Shown: positions 43,704-53,475, numbered from the stretch's first letter. The stretch: DNA of 64,000 bases from Lachnospiraceae bacterium (GCA_024696945.1 JAILGF010000153.1:1-64000); one strand, 5' to 3'. Notes: generated from the sequence alone by a model not told the origin. Made by a program: numbers and translations.

Positions 43704-46142
43704 ATGGTAAATTTCAGTGTAACAAAGAGAGATGGCGAGATTGCGGATTTCAATCTTTCAAAAATATCCAACGCCATTAAGAAGGCATTTAATGCCACAG
43801 AGCAGCTTTATAACGATGACATCATCAATCTGCTCTCATTAAGGGTTACGTCAGCTTTCCAGTCAAAGATCAAGGATGGCTGTATAAACGTAGAGGACAT
43901 TCAGGACTGTGTTGAGGAGGTTCTGAACCAGACAGGCTACAACGATGTAGCAAAAGCTTATATTTTATATAGAAAGAACCGTGAGAAGATCAGGAACATG
44001 AAGTCTACCATCCTTGATTACAAGGATCTGGTAAACAGCTATGTAAAGGAAGAGGATTGGCGTGTAAAGGAGAATTCCACAGTTACATACTCCGTTGGTG
44101 GACTTATCCTTCACAATTCAGGCTCTATCACAGCAAATTACTGGCTCTCCGAAATTTACGACGAGGAGATTTCAAGCGCTCATCGTAACGCGGACATTCA
44201 TATTCACGATCTTTCCATGCTTACAGGATATTGCGCAGGCTGGTCCTTAAAGCAGCTCATTAAAGAAGGACTCGGCGGTATCCCCGGCAAGATCACTTCT
44301 TCGCCTGCAAAGCACTTAAGCACTCTCTGCAACCAGATGGTTAACTTCCTCGGCATCATGCAGAACGAGTGGGCAGGTGCTCAGGCCTTCTCATCCTTTG
44401 ATACATATCTTGCTCCCTTCGTAAAGAAGGACAACATGACATACCATGACGTTAAGCAGTGCATCCAGTGCTTCGTTTACGGTGTAAATACTCCCAGCCG
44501 TTGGGGAACACAGGCTCCTTTCTCGAACATCACTCTTGACTGGACCGTTCCTAACGACCTTGCAGAGCTTCCCTGCATCATCGGCGGAAAAGAAATGGAT
44601 TTCTGCTACAAGGATTGTAAGAAGGAAATGGACATGGTTAACAAGGCATTCCTCGAGATTATGATCGAGGGTGATGCAAACGGCCGTGGATTCCAGTATC
44701 CCATCCCTACATATTCCATCACCAGGGACTTTGACTGGTCAGACACCGAGAACAACAGACTTCTCTTCGAAATGACCGCTAAGTACGGCACACCTTACTT
44801 CTCGAACTACATCAACTCCGATATGGAACCTTCGGACGTACGTTCAATGTGCTGCCGCCTTCGCCTTGATCTAAGAGAGCTCAGAAAGAAATCCGGCGGA
44901 TTCTTCGGCTCAGGAGAGTCAACAGGCTCTATCGGTGTTGTTACCATCAATATGCCCAGGATCGCATACCTTTCGGCTACACCTGAGGAGTTCTACAAGA
45001 GACTTGACAGAATGATGGATCTTTCCGCTCGTTCACTTAAGGTTAAGAGACAGATCATCACCAAGCTCCTTGACGAAGGACTTTATCCTTACACAAAGAG
45101 ATACCTCGGAACATTCGCTAATCACTTCTCGACCATCGGTCTTGTAGGTATGAACGAGGTTGGTCTTAATGCACGCTGGCTCGGCAAGGATCTTACCGAC
45201 AAGAAGACACAGGAGTTTACCATCGAAGTCCTGAACCATATGAGAGAAAGACTTTCCGATTACCAGGAAGAGTACGGCGATCTGTACAACTTAGAGGCAA
45301 CACCCGCAGAGAGCACCAGCTACCGTCTTGCAATGCACGACAGGAAGCGTTGGCCCGACATCAGAACCGCAGGCGCAAAGGGTGATACCCCTTACTATAC
45401 AAACAGCTCACACCTTCCTGTTGAGTTTACCGAAGATATCTTCGCAGCACTTGATATCCAGGATCAGCTCCAGACACTGTATACCTCAGGAACAGTATTC
45501 CATGCGTTCATCGGTGAGAAGCTTCCTTCATGGGAGTCGGCAGCAAAGCTTGTACGCACGATAGCTGAAAATTATAAGCTTCCTTACTATACAATGTCTC
45601 CTACATATTCCATCTGCAAGAACCATGGATATCTTTCGGGCGAGCAGTTCAAGTGTCCTATCTGCGGAGAGCCTGCAGAGGTTTACTCAAGGATCACTGG
45701 TTACTACAGACCCGTTCAGAACTGGAATGCCGGAAAGTCCCAGGAGTACAAGAACAGGACAGAATACAATCTTGCAAAGTCAACCAGATTCTCACTCGGA
45801 GCAGGCTGCTGCAATTACAATACTGACGATATAGCAGTTAACCTTGACAAGAACACAGAGCCGCTCGATATCGAGAAGATAGAGTCTAAATCCAAGATTG
45901 ATGAGCTTACAGGCGACGGTCTTTACCTTTTCACAACCAAGACCTGTCCCAACTGCAGGCTTGCAAAGCAGTATCTTGACGGTAAGGAATATACAATAGT
46001 TGATGCTGAAGAGAACCCTGAGATCGCAAAGGAATGGGGCATTATGGCTGCACCTACGCTTGTAGTACAGGCTGACGGCCACCGTACCAAGTACGCAAAT
46101 GCATCAAACATCAAGAGATTTACCGAGTACGAGGTTGAATAA
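43704..46142 (+). CDS. nrdD: Anaerobic ribonucleoside-triphosphate reductase with fused glutaredoxin-like domain
   Basis: 812 residues, longer than the usual 600-700. An ATP-cone at the N-terminus (VTKRDGEIADFNLSKISNAI) senses dNTPs. The large catalytic part has HIHDLSMLTGYCAGW and a glycyl-radical site RITGYYRPV with G666, and a zinc-finger like KCPICGEP. After 720 the chain continues into a redoxin: LYLFTTKTCPNCRLAKQYLDG with C748 and C751, IMAAPTLVVQ. A linked redoxin is known in the NrdD class that reduces with thioredoxin-type proteins rather than formate. Activase NrdG is not adjacent. Makes dNTPs under anoxia. Confidence 0.92.
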   Translation: MVNFSVTKRDGEIADFNLSKISNAIKKAFNATEQLYNDDIINLLSLRVTSAFQSKIKDGCINVEDIQDCVEEVLNQTGYNDVAKAYILYRKNREKIRNMKSTILDYKDLVNSYVKEEDWRVKENSTVTYSVGGLILHNSGSITANYWLSEIYDEEISSAHRNADIHIHDLSMLTGYCAGWSLKQLIKEGLGGIPGKITSSPAKHLSTLCNQMVNFLGIMQNEWAGAQAFSSFDTYLAPFVKKDNMTYHDVKQCIQCFVYGVNTPSRWGTQAPFSNITLDWTVPNDLAELPCIIGGKEMDFCYKDCKKEMDMVNKAFLEIMIEGDANGRGFQYPIPTYSITRDFDWSDTENNRLLFEMTAKYGTPYFSNYINSDMEPSDVRSMCCRLRLDLRELRKKSGGFFGSGESTGSIGVVTINMPRIAYLSATPEEFYKRLDRMMDLSARSLKVKRQIITKLLDEGLYPYTKRYLGTFANHFSTIGLVGMNEVGLNARWLGKDLTDKKTQEFTIEVLNHMRERLSDYQEEYGDLYNLEATPAESTSYRLAMHDRKRWPDIRTAGAKGDTPYYTNSSHLPVEFTEDIFAALDIQDQLQTLYTSGTVFHAFIGEKLPSWESAAKLVRTIAENYKLPYYTMSPTYSICKNHGYLSGEQFKCPICGEPAEVYSRITGYYRPVQNWNAGKSQEYKNRTEYNLAKSTRFSLGAGCCNYNTDDIAVNLDKNTEPLDIEKIESKSKIDELTGDGLYLFTTKTCPNCRLAKQYLDGKEYTIVDAEENPEIAKEWGIMAAPTLVVQADGHRTKYANASNIKRFTEYEVE

Positions 46143-46184
46143 TCCTGAACACTTCCAAATTCGAAATAACAAGCAGAACCCGGC

Positions 46185-46215
46185 AAAAGGGCTGTCGAAA
46201 TACGGCAGCCCTTTT
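46185..46215 (+). terminator. Terminator between nrdD and thyA
   Basis: AAAAGGGCTGTCG (46185-46197) with CGGCAGCCCTTTT (46203-46215), one G-U pair, 5-base loop. The T-tract is formed by the right arm itself, so this can also work in the other direction. It stands only a few bases before the thyA ribosome-binding site. Confidence 0.8.
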
Positions 46216-46240
46216 ACGGATATAAGGAGGGGTATAATAA

Positions 46241-47089
46241 ATGAGTGTAGCAGATGATCTGTTCATAAAAATGTGTAAGGACATATTGGAAAACGGTACA
46301 AGCACCGAGGACGAAAAAGTACGTCCCCATTGGGAGGACGGAACGCCCGCTTATACCATAAAGAAATTCGGAGTTGTAAACAGATATGACCTAAGCAAGG
46401 AATTCCCTGCAATGACGCTTCGTAAGGTGCCTATCAAAACCGCAACCGACGAGATACTCTGGATATGGCAGAAAAAATCCAACAAGGTATCCGAGCTCGG
46501 AAGCCATATCTGGGACCAGTGGGTTGATGAAAACGGTACCATAGGAAAAGCATACGGATATCAGCTCGGCGTAAAGCACAAATATAAGGAAGGCATGTTT
46601 GACCAGGTTGACAGAGTTATCTATGACCTCAAGAACAATCCCTTCAGCCGAAGGATCATGACAAATATATATGTACATCAGGATCTGTCGGAAATGATGC
46701 TGTACCCTTGTGCATACAGCATGACCTTTAACGTAACAAAACCCAAAAACGGCGGCAAGCTGGTCTTAAATGCCATTCTTAACCAGCGTTCGCAGGATAT
46801 TCTGGCTGCAAACGCCTTTAATGTATGCCAGTATGCGGTTCTCGTACATATGCTTGCCCGCGAATGCGACATGCAGGTGGGAGAATTCCTCCATGTTATC
46901 GCAGATGCCCATATCTACGACAGACATGTGGATATAATAAAAGAACTGATAACCCGTCCTACATATCCCGCACCCGACTTCTGGCTCAATCCCGATAAAA
47001 AGGACTTCTACTCCTTTACAAAGGATGACGTAAGACTCGACAACTACCAATTCGGCGAGCAGGTAACCAACATACCGATTGCCATATAA
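46241..47089 (+). CDS. thyA: Thymidylate synthase
   Basis: 282 residues. Active-site region LYPCAYSMTFNV (nucleophilic Cys), NPFSRRIMTNIYVHQ, LNQRSQDILAANAFNVCQYA and HIYDRHVDI; these match the ThyA family rather than ThyX. Makes dTMP from dUMP with methylene-tetrahydrofolate. The DHFR gene follows, as often. Preceded by AAGGAGGGG, following a terminator; no clear promoter lies between, so a controlled readthrough from nrdD is possible. Confidence 0.94.
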   Translation: MSVADDLFIKMCKDILENGTSTEDEKVRPHWEDGTPAYTIKKFGVVNRYDLSKEFPAMTLRKVPIKTATDEILWIWQKKSNKVSELGSHIWDQWVDENGTIGKAYGYQLGVKHKYKEGMFDQVDRVIYDLKNNPFSRRIMTNIYVHQDLSEMMLYPCAYSMTFNVTKPKNGGKLVLNAILNQRSQDILAANAFNVCQYAVLVHMLARECDMQVGEFLHVIADAHIYDRHVDIIKELITRPTYPAPDFWLNPDKKDFYSFTKDDVRLDNYQFGEQVTNIPIAI

Positions 47090-47256
47090 ATCTATAAGCT
47101 GATTTATCAGCTTCCCTTGTGTAACAAGGGAAAGTGCGAAGCACTTATAGATTTACCGAGGGAAACGCGGAGCGTTTCTCGAGGTGACCCACCCCGACGA
47201 AGTCGGGGGTGCACGAAGTGCACATTTTTTTACCGAGGGAAACGCAAAGCGTTTCT
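47088..47256 (+). repeat. Nested palindrome cluster after thyA
   Basis: Outer 11-base inverted repeat AAATCTATAAG (47088-47098) and CTTATAGATTT (47144-47154) enclosing three smaller hairpins: CTGA/TCAG, CCCTTG/CAAGGG and AAGTGC/GCACTT. Next, a hairpin GAAACGC, GGA, GCGTTTC (47162-47178), then ACCCCGAC/GTCGGGGGT, GTGCAC/GTGCAC followed by ATTTTTTT, and a second GAAACGC, AAA, GCGTTTC hairpin. TTTACCGAGGGAAACGC occurs twice (from 47152 and 47229). The outer left arm includes the last bases of the thyA stop codon. Confidence 0.75.
47209..47231 (+). terminator. Terminator after thyA (within the palindrome cluster)
   Basis: GTGCAC, GAA, GTGCAC, then ATTTTTTTT. Ends the thyA message; DHFR is about 60 bases further. 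Confidence 0.7.
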
Positions 47257-47292
47257 CTATATAAGGTTTTATCATACGAGGAGAGACAGTAA

Positions 47293-47808
47293 ATGAAATT
47301 AATAGCAGCAGTAGACAATAATTGGGCCATTGGCTTTAAAGGAAGATTGCTCGCAAGCATCAGGGCAGACCAGATGAACTTCAAAAGACTTACACTCGGC
47401 AGAGTTGTGGTACTGGGAAGAAAAACCATAGAAACATTCCCGGGAGGAAGACCTCTGGTTCAGAGAAGAAACATAATCCTTTCCAGAAACCCAAACTATA
47501 AGGTAAAGGATGCGGAAGTCGTTCACAGCAAGGAAGAGCTCTTTGAGCTTATAAAGAAAGAAAACATAGAATCCGATGATATATTTATCATAGGCGGTGA
47601 AAGCCTGTATCGTGAGTTCCTTCCTTATTGCGACACCGCTATTATTACAAAGATCAATTACAGCTATGAAGCAGATGCTTACTTCCCCAACCTTGATACA
47701 GATCCTGAATGGGAATGCGTGGAAGAAGGAGAGGAGCAGACGTGCTTTGACATGGAATTCAGGTTCTGTGAGTATAAGCGTGTAAACACTCTTTCTACGG
47801 AAGAATAA
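47293..47808 (+). CDS. folA: Dihydrofolate reductase
   Basis: 171 residues. MKLIAAVDNNWAIGFKGRLL, VVLGRKTIETFPGGRPL, NIILSRNPNY and IFIIGGESLYREFLPYCDTAIITKI are DHFR hallmarks. Reduces dihydrofolate produced by thymidylate synthase, with NADPH. AGGAGAG lies upstream of ATG 47293. Confidence 0.94.
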   Translation: MKLIAAVDNNWAIGFKGRLLASIRADQMNFKRLTLGRVVVLGRKTIETFPGGRPLVQRRNIILSRNPNYKVKDAEVVHSKEELFELIKKENIESDDIFIIGGESLYREFLPYCDTAIITKINYSYEADAYFPNLDTDPEWECVEEGEEQTCFDMEFRFCEYKRVNTLSTEE

Positions 47809-47831
47809 ATGACTTGACAAAGAAAAAAAGT

Positions 47832-47860
47832 TTTACAAGCAGAAAAAAATGTAGTATAAT
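47832..47860 (+). promoter_or_regulatory. Promoter of the aldose epimerase gene
   Basis: TTTACA (47832-47837), 17 bases, TATAAT (47855-47860). The leader has CCTG...CAGG around the region right before AGGAGGAG, a hairpin that may influence start access. Confidence 0.75.
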
Positions 47861-47919
47861 AGTTTAAATTTTTAATCGGTGGGGTAAAAACCTGCTTTTT
47901 CAAAACAGGAGGAGATATC

Positions 47920-48978
47920 ATGGGAGTTACAACAAAAAGCTTCGGCGTTACAGCAAAAGGCGATAAGGTTACATTATACAAGATAACCAACTCAAAAGGA
48001 TTAGCGGCAAACGTTATAGATTACGGTGCAATACTTCAGAGCCTGTACGTACCCGACAAAAACGGAAGACTTGACGACGTAGTATTGGGCTTTAACAGTA
48101 TCACACCTTACGAGTATAACGCATCCTTCTTCGGAAGCACCATCGGACGTAACGCAAACCGTATAGGAAACGCAAAATTCACTATTAACGGTAAGGAATA
48201 CAAGCTGGCACCGAACGATAACGAGCATAATAACCTTCACAGCGATTTCATGACCTGCTTCAACAAAAAGATGTTCAAGGGCGAGATCATAGAGGGTGAG
48301 AATGCGGTAAGATTCACTATAGACAGTCCCGATATGGATCAGGGCTTTCCCGGAAACTTAAAAGCAAGTGTGATCTACAGACTTACCGATGACAACGCTT
48401 TAGAGCTTGAATATACCGCAGTATCGGATCAGGACACCATTTATAATCCCACAAACCACAGTTACTTCAATCTTGCGGGCGAATCAAGCGGAACAGCCAT
48501 GGGACATAAGCTGTACCTCAATTGCTCAAACTTCACTCCTGCGGATGACGAGAGCATTCCCACAGGAGAAATAAGACCTGTTGCAGGAACACCCTTTGAT
48601 TTTACAACACCTACGGTGATCGGAGACAGGATAAACGATTACAGCTACGACCAGTTAAGATTCGGTGGCGGCTACGACCACAATTTCGTTATAGACAAGA
48701 AGGAAAAAGGCGTTGAGCTCTGTGCCATCCTGTCCGATGAAAAGAGCGGAAGACGCATGACCTGTTATACCGATCTTCCCGGAGTACAGTTCTATGCAGG
48801 AAACTTCATTGCATACCAGTACGGAAAGACCGATAAGGCATACACAAGAAGATGCGGAGTCTGCCTTGAGACACAGTTCTTCCCCGATGCGATCAACAAA
48901 GAGAATTTTGAATCACCCATTCTTAAAGCGGGAGAGGAATTCCACAGTATCACAAGATACGCATTTGATCTTATTTGA
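47920..48978 (+). CDS. galM: Aldose 1-epimerase (galactose mutarotase)
   Basis: 352 residues. LGFNSITPYEYNASFFGSTIGRNANRI, NPTNHSYFNLAGESSG (catalytic His), YDHNFVID and GVCLETQFFPDAINKE (catalytic Glu) are the GalM family. Interconverts alpha and beta anomers of aldoses. Single gene; no sugar pathway gene adjacent. Confidence 0.93.
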   Translation: MGVTTKSFGVTAKGDKVTLYKITNSKGLAANVIDYGAILQSLYVPDKNGRLDDVVLGFNSITPYEYNASFFGSTIGRNANRIGNAKFTINGKEYKLAPNDNEHNNLHSDFMTCFNKKMFKGEIIEGENAVRFTIDSPDMDQGFPGNLKASVIYRLTDDNALELEYTAVSDQDTIYNPTNHSYFNLAGESSGTAMGHKLYLNCSNFTPADDESIPTGEIRPVAGTPFDFTTPTVIGDRINDYSYDQLRFGGGYDHNFVIDKKEKGVELCAILSDEKSGRRMTCYTDLPGVQFYAGNFIAYQYGKTDKAYTRRCGVCLETQFFPDAINKENFESPILKAGEEFHSITRYAFDLI

Positions 48979-49039
48979 TAACAAATAGAAGATTATAAAA
49001 GGACCACAAAAGAGTATTTAAAGAGGCATAGAAAGCGGT

Positions 49040-51301
49040 ATGGATAACAGTAAAACTTCAATGGAGATACCTGAAGACTTTACGGCTCCGGAGATTCTCT
49101 ACGAAAAATTGAAAAAGAGAATACTTGAGTATCATCCTTCTTCAGACCTGGAACTGGTCGAGAAGGCTTATAAGCTTGCCTTTGACGCACACAAGGATCA
49201 GAAACGTAAGTCGGGAGAACCGTATATCATACACCCCGTCTGTGTTGCGCTTATCCTGGCTGATCTCGAGCTAGATATCGAAAGTATTGTTGCCGGACTG
49301 CTGCATGATGTAGTGGAGGACACCGTAGTTACCCAGGAGGAGCTTGAAAAAGAGTTCGGATCGGAAATAGCACTTCTCGTCGACGGTGTTACAAAGCTTA
49401 CCAAACTCAATTATTCAGCCGATAAAGTAGAGCTTCAGGCTGAGAACCTCCGTAAGATGTTCCTCGCTATGGCAAAGGATATCCGTGTTATCCTGATAAA
49501 GCTTGCAGACCGTCTTCATAACATGCGCACCCTGAAGTACCAGCCTCCTCATAAGCAGTACGAGAAGGCAAGGGAAACAATGGACATCTATGCGCCCATT
49601 GCGCAGAGACTCGGTATTTCAAAAATCAAAATAGAACTAGATGATCTTTCGCTTCAGTACATAGAACCCGTTGTATATAAGGAGCTTTCCGAAAACGTAG
49701 CCAAGAAGCTTGCCGATCAGCAGGATTTTATCCAGGAAATAACCGAAGAGGTAAGCAACCATATCAAGGAAGCAAATATCGAGGCAAAGGTAAACGGCAG
49801 GGTAAAGCATCTTTTCAGTATCTATAAAAAGATGGTCACCCAGAACAAGACCTTGGATCAGGTATATGACCTTTTTGCCGTACGTATCATCGTAAACGAT
49901 ATCAAGGACTGCTATGCAGCACTCGGTGTCATCCATGAAATGTACAAGCCCATTCCGGGGCGTTTCAAGGATTATATTGCCATGCCCAAGCCGAACATGT
50001 ACCAGTCGCTTCATACAACCCTTATAAGTCACAGCGGACAGCCCTTTGAGATTCAGATAAGAACCTTTGCGATGCACAGGACGGCTGAATACGGTATCGC
50101 TGCCCATTGGAAATACAAGGTAGACCCTGAGGGCAAGATGAGTCCCGATTCCGAAGAGGAGAAGCTTACCTGGCTCAGACAGATATTAGAGTGGCAGCAG
50201 GACCTTTCCGACAACAAGGAATTCCTGATGCTCCTTAAGGATGACCTTAACCTGTTTTCAGACAGCGTATTCTGCTTTACGCCCACAGGCGAAGTAAAGA
50301 ACCTGACGGTCGGATCCACACCCATCGATTTTGCTTACAGCATACACAGTGCCGTCGGCAATAAGATGATAGGTGCCAGAGTAAACAACAAGATGGTGCC
50401 GAACGATTATATAATCCAGAACGGCGACCAGATAGAGATAATCACCTCAGCCAACTCAAAAGGACCTTCGAGGGATTGGCTGAAGATAGTAAAAACAACA
50501 CAGGCAAAGAATAAGATAAACCAGTGGTTTAAATCCGAAAGCCGTGAGGATAACATCCAGCGCGGAAAGGATGTATTCATAGCACTGTGCAAATCCAAGG
50601 GTGTACAGCCCTCAGACCTCTTAAAACCCGATTATATCGAAGCGGTTCTTAAGAAATACGGGTATAAGGATTGGGAGAATATTTATGCTTCCATAGGCCA
50701 CGGTGCATTAAAGGAAGGCCAGGTATTTGCAAGGCTTCAGGACGAATATAACAAAGCACACCGTACCGAGCCGACCGACAAGGATATTCTCGATACATAC
50801 GGAAATAAACGTACCGTTAAAAACGACATAATCGTCAAGGGCAGTGTCATGGTACAGGGCGTGGATGACATTGCGGTTCATTTCTCAAAATGCTGTTCAC
50901 CCGTAAGAGGAGACGAGATAGTCGGTTTTACCACCAGAGGCCGCGGACTTTCGGTTCACAGGACCGACTGCCCCAATATCTTAAGCCTATCCGAAATGGA
51001 CAGAAAGAGGCTTCAGCCATTAGAGTGGAATACCTCGGATAACTCTAAGGAAGATAAACTCTTCCTTGCCGAGATAAATATCTATGCCAAGAACAGACCC
51101 GGTGTATTGCTCGGCGTTTCTAAGGTACTTACCGAGAATAACATAGTAATAACCTCTGTAAACGCCCGTGCAAGCAAGCAGGATACGGCAACAATTACTG
51201 TAAGCTTCAACATAACCGATACCGAAACCTTGAATACCATAATATCAAAGCTCAGGAATGTTGAAAGCGTAATGGCTGTGGAAAGGGCACTCGGAGGCTG
51301 A
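49040..51301 (+). CDS. relA: Bifunctional (p)ppGpp synthetase/hydrolase, RelA/SpoT family
   Basis: 753 residues. HD hydrolase domain (HPVCVALILADLELD, LLHDVVEDT, LADRLHNMRTLKYQ), synthetase domain (GRFKDYIAMPKPNMYQSLHTT), TGS domain (VFCFTPTGEVKNLTVGSTPIDFAYSIHSAVG), zinc-finger part (CCSPVRGDEIVGFTTRGRGLSVHRTDC) and C-terminal ACT domain. The full Rel plan, so both making and breaking (p)ppGpp is expected. First gene of an operon with an MBL protein, HemZ and an HD-GYP protein. Confidence 0.96.
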   Translation: MDNSKTSMEIPEDFTAPEILYEKLKKRILEYHPSSDLELVEKAYKLAFDAHKDQKRKSGEPYIIHPVCVALILADLELDIESIVAGLLHDVVEDTVVTQEELEKEFGSEIALLVDGVTKLTKLNYSADKVELQAENLRKMFLAMAKDIRVILIKLADRLHNMRTLKYQPPHKQYEKARETMDIYAPIAQRLGISKIKIELDDLSLQYIEPVVYKELSENVAKKLADQQDFIQEITEEVSNHIKEANIEAKVNGRVKHLFSIYKKMVTQNKTLDQVYDLFAVRIIVNDIKDCYAALGVIHEMYKPIPGRFKDYIAMPKPNMYQSLHTTLISHSGQPFEIQIRTFAMHRTAEYGIAAHWKYKVDPEGKMSPDSEEEKLTWLRQILEWQQDLSDNKEFLMLLKDDLNLFSDSVFCFTPTGEVKNLTVGSTPIDFAYSIHSAVGNKMIGARVNNKMVPNDYIIQNGDQIEIITSANSKGPSRDWLKIVKTTQAKNKINQWFKSESREDNIQRGKDVFIALCKSKGVQPSDLLKPDYIEAVLKKYGYKDWENIYASIGHGALKEGQVFARLQDEYNKAHRTEPTDKDILDTYGNKRTVKNDIIVKGSVMVQGVDDIAVHFSKCCSPVRGDEIVGFTTRGRGLSVHRTDCPNILSLSEMDRKRLQPLEWNTSDNSKEDKLFLAEINIYAKNRPGVLLGVSKVLTENNIVITSVNARASKQDTATITVSFNITDTETLNTIISKLRNVESVMAVERALGG

Positions 51302-51309
51302 TACCGGAA

Positions 51310-51927
51310 ATGAAGATAGAAAGAATGACAGTGGGTCCCATGCAGGTAAACTGCTATATACTGTGGGAACCCGGAATAAATAAAGCTTTTGTGGCAGATC
51401 CGGGGGATGAACCCGAACGGATAGCGGAAAAACTTAAAGAGCTTGGACTGGAATGTCAGGCCATACTCCTTACACATGGGCATTTTGATCATATCACCGG
51501 AGTAAACGGATTAAAGGAACTTACCGGAGCACCCATATATGCCGGAAGAGACGAGGAACAGCTGCTTAAGGATGCTGACCTTAACATTTCAAAGCGCATC
51601 AGGCGTCCGGTAACCATTGAGCCGGATAGGCTTTTAGATGACGGTGAGTTTGTAGAAGAAGCCGGAATGAGTTTTAAGACAATATTTACTCCGGGCCATA
51701 CAAAAGGAAGTGTCTGCTACTACTTTGAAAAGGAAGGCGTTGTCCTTTCGGGAGACACGTTGTTTAAGTCAAGCTACGGAAGAACCGATTTTCCGACAGG
51801 AAATGAGGCGGCACTATTTTCATCCATAACCCACAGACTGTTAAAACTTCCGGAAAGTACCGGATGTTATCCGGGACACGGGGAGGCAACCGACATTGCA
51901 AGTGAAAGTAGATATTTCAGGGATTGA
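51310..51927 (+). CDS. MBL-fold metallo-hydrolase (glyoxalase II-like)
   Basis: 205 residues. LTHGHFDHITG gives HxHxDH metal ligands, then FTPGHTKGSVCYYF and YPGHGEATDI, the ligand set of the metallo-beta-lactamase fold. The family includes hydroxyacylglutathione-hydrolase-like thioesterases; substrate unknown. Follows relA by 8 bases and overlaps hemZ by 32 bases. Confidence 0.85.
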   Translation: MKIERMTVGPMQVNCYILWEPGINKAFVADPGDEPERIAEKLKELGLECQAILLTHGHFDHITGVNGLKELTGAPIYAGRDEEQLLKDADLNISKRIRRPVTIEPDRLLDDGEFVEEAGMSFKTIFTPGHTKGSVCYYFEKEGVVLSGDTLFKSSYGRTDFPTGNEAALFSSITHRLLKLPESTGCYPGHGEATDIASESRYFRD

Positions 51928-53449
51928 TATGTCACAGGATATAGGACCTCTTATCAGGTCCTTTTATCCGCATGAAGAAGTGATCATTTCATATATCCTT
52001 GATGCATCTGATACCTCCGATATCCGATCCGATGATAAAAAATCGGATGAAACGAATTTTAATCTACAGGATAAAGAAGAGAACGCTTCTATAATTAAAA
52101 AAACGATAACAGTTAAGACTTACATTACGGGATTCAATATTTTATATGATAGTGATCCAATGATCCAAGTACCTTTTGAATACACCGATGTTCCCGATGA
52201 ACATATGGTTTACGAAAAACGCAGGCACAGGGCATACAGGAATCTTCTTTTAAGAGAGCTGTATAAGCTCCTTTCGGAAAAAACAGGAAGAACACTTCCC
52301 TGGGGAATCCTTACCGGTGTGCGTCCGACCAAGCTATGTTTTGAAAGGCTCAAAAATAACACGGTCGGAAACATCACATATATGACAGGCGAGTATCTCT
52401 GCTCTCCGAAAAAAGCGGGACTTGCCCAAAAGGTTGCGGCAAAAGAACTTGAGCTATTAAAAAAGTTCGATTATAACGACGGATACAGCTTGTATGTAGG
52501 CTTTCCGTTTTGCCCGAGTATCTGCAATTACTGTTCCTTTGGTTCACATCCAATAGAAAAATATAAGGATCTGGTAGAAGATTATATAAAGGCATTATTA
52601 CATGAAATAGACGGCTCTTGCAGGTTCCTTCCCGGTAAAAAACTCCAAACCGTCTACTTTGGGGGAGGAACGCCTACGGCAGTATCGGCAGAACAGTTAC
52701 AATCCGTAATAAAGAGGGTAAAAGAAAGCTTTGATATGTCTTCCGTAATGGAATTTACCGTTGAAGCGGGAAGACCTGACAGTGTAGATATAGAAAAGCT
52801 TCAGATGTTGAAATCTGAAGGAATTACCAGGATATCGATCAATCCGCAGAGCATGCGCCAGAAAACGCTTAATATCATCGGAAGAAAGCATACAGCAGAA
52901 CAGACGATAGAAGCATTTAAGCTTGCACGATCCGTCGTATTTGATAATATAAACATGGACCTTATAGCAGGCCTTACCGGAGAATGCTTTGAGGACATGA
53001 AATACACACTCGATGAAGTAAACAAGCTCTCTCCAGACAGCATAACCGTACATACGCTGGCATTAAAAAGAGCCGCAAGACTTAAAACCGAGAGTGAGCT
53101 GTACCGCGGACAGGAAGCCACCGATGTACCGGAAATGGTAGAGTACGCTTATGACTTCTGTACCAAGAACGGCTATGAACCGTATTATCTGTATCGCCAG
53201 AAGAACATGACCGAAAACCTTGAAAACATAGGTTATGCCCGTCCGGGCAAGGAAGGTCTATACAATATCCTGATAATGGAAGAGGTTCAGCAGATACTTG
53301 CACTCGGTTCGGGTGCTTCATCAAAATTCATCGACAGAAACAAGACCAACGGAAGAAGGTTCGGCAGAATAGAAAACGTAAAGAATGTCGGTGAATACAT
53401 AACAAGAATAGACGAAATGATAGACAGGAAGCGAGAAGCTTACCTGTGA
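51896..53449 (+). CDS. hemZ: Radical SAM coproporphyrinogen dehydrogenase-like HemZ
   Basis: 517 residues. A N-terminal region specific to HemZ precedes the radical SAM core SLYVGFPFCPSICNYCSFGSH (CxxxCxxC), with FGGGTPTAV, EAGRPDS, ISINPQSM and NMDLIAGL. In Bacillus HemZ is an oxygen-independent coproporphyrinogen-like oxidase. Start TTG at 51896, 9 bases after GGGGAGG, overlaps the MBL gene end by 32 bases. A second related protein (HemW) is at 4495. A true coproporphyrinogen oxidase role is uncertain. Confidence 0.88.
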   Translation: MQVKVDISGIDMSQDIGPLIRSFYPHEEVIISYILDASDTSDIRSDDKKSDETNFNLQDKEENASIIKKTITVKTYITGFNILYDSDPMIQVPFEYTDVPDEHMVYEKRRHRAYRNLLLRELYKLLSEKTGRTLPWGILTGVRPTKLCFERLKNNTVGNITYMTGEYLCSPKKAGLAQKVAAKELELLKKFDYNDGYSLYVGFPFCPSICNYCSFGSHPIEKYKDLVEDYIKALLHEIDGSCRFLPGKKLQTVYFGGGTPTAVSAEQLQSVIKRVKESFDMSSVMEFTVEAGRPDSVDIEKLQMLKSEGITRISINPQSMRQKTLNIIGRKHTAEQTIEAFKLARSVVFDNINMDLIAGLTGECFEDMKYTLDEVNKLSPDSITVHTLALKRAARLKTESELYRGQEATDVPEMVEYAYDFCTKNGYEPYYLYRQKNMTENLENIGYARPGKEGLYNILIMEEVQQILALGSGASSKFIDRNKTNGRRFGRIENVKNVGEYITRIDEMIDRKREAYL

Positions 53450-53475
53450 GATACATTTACAGTGAGGAAGAATAA

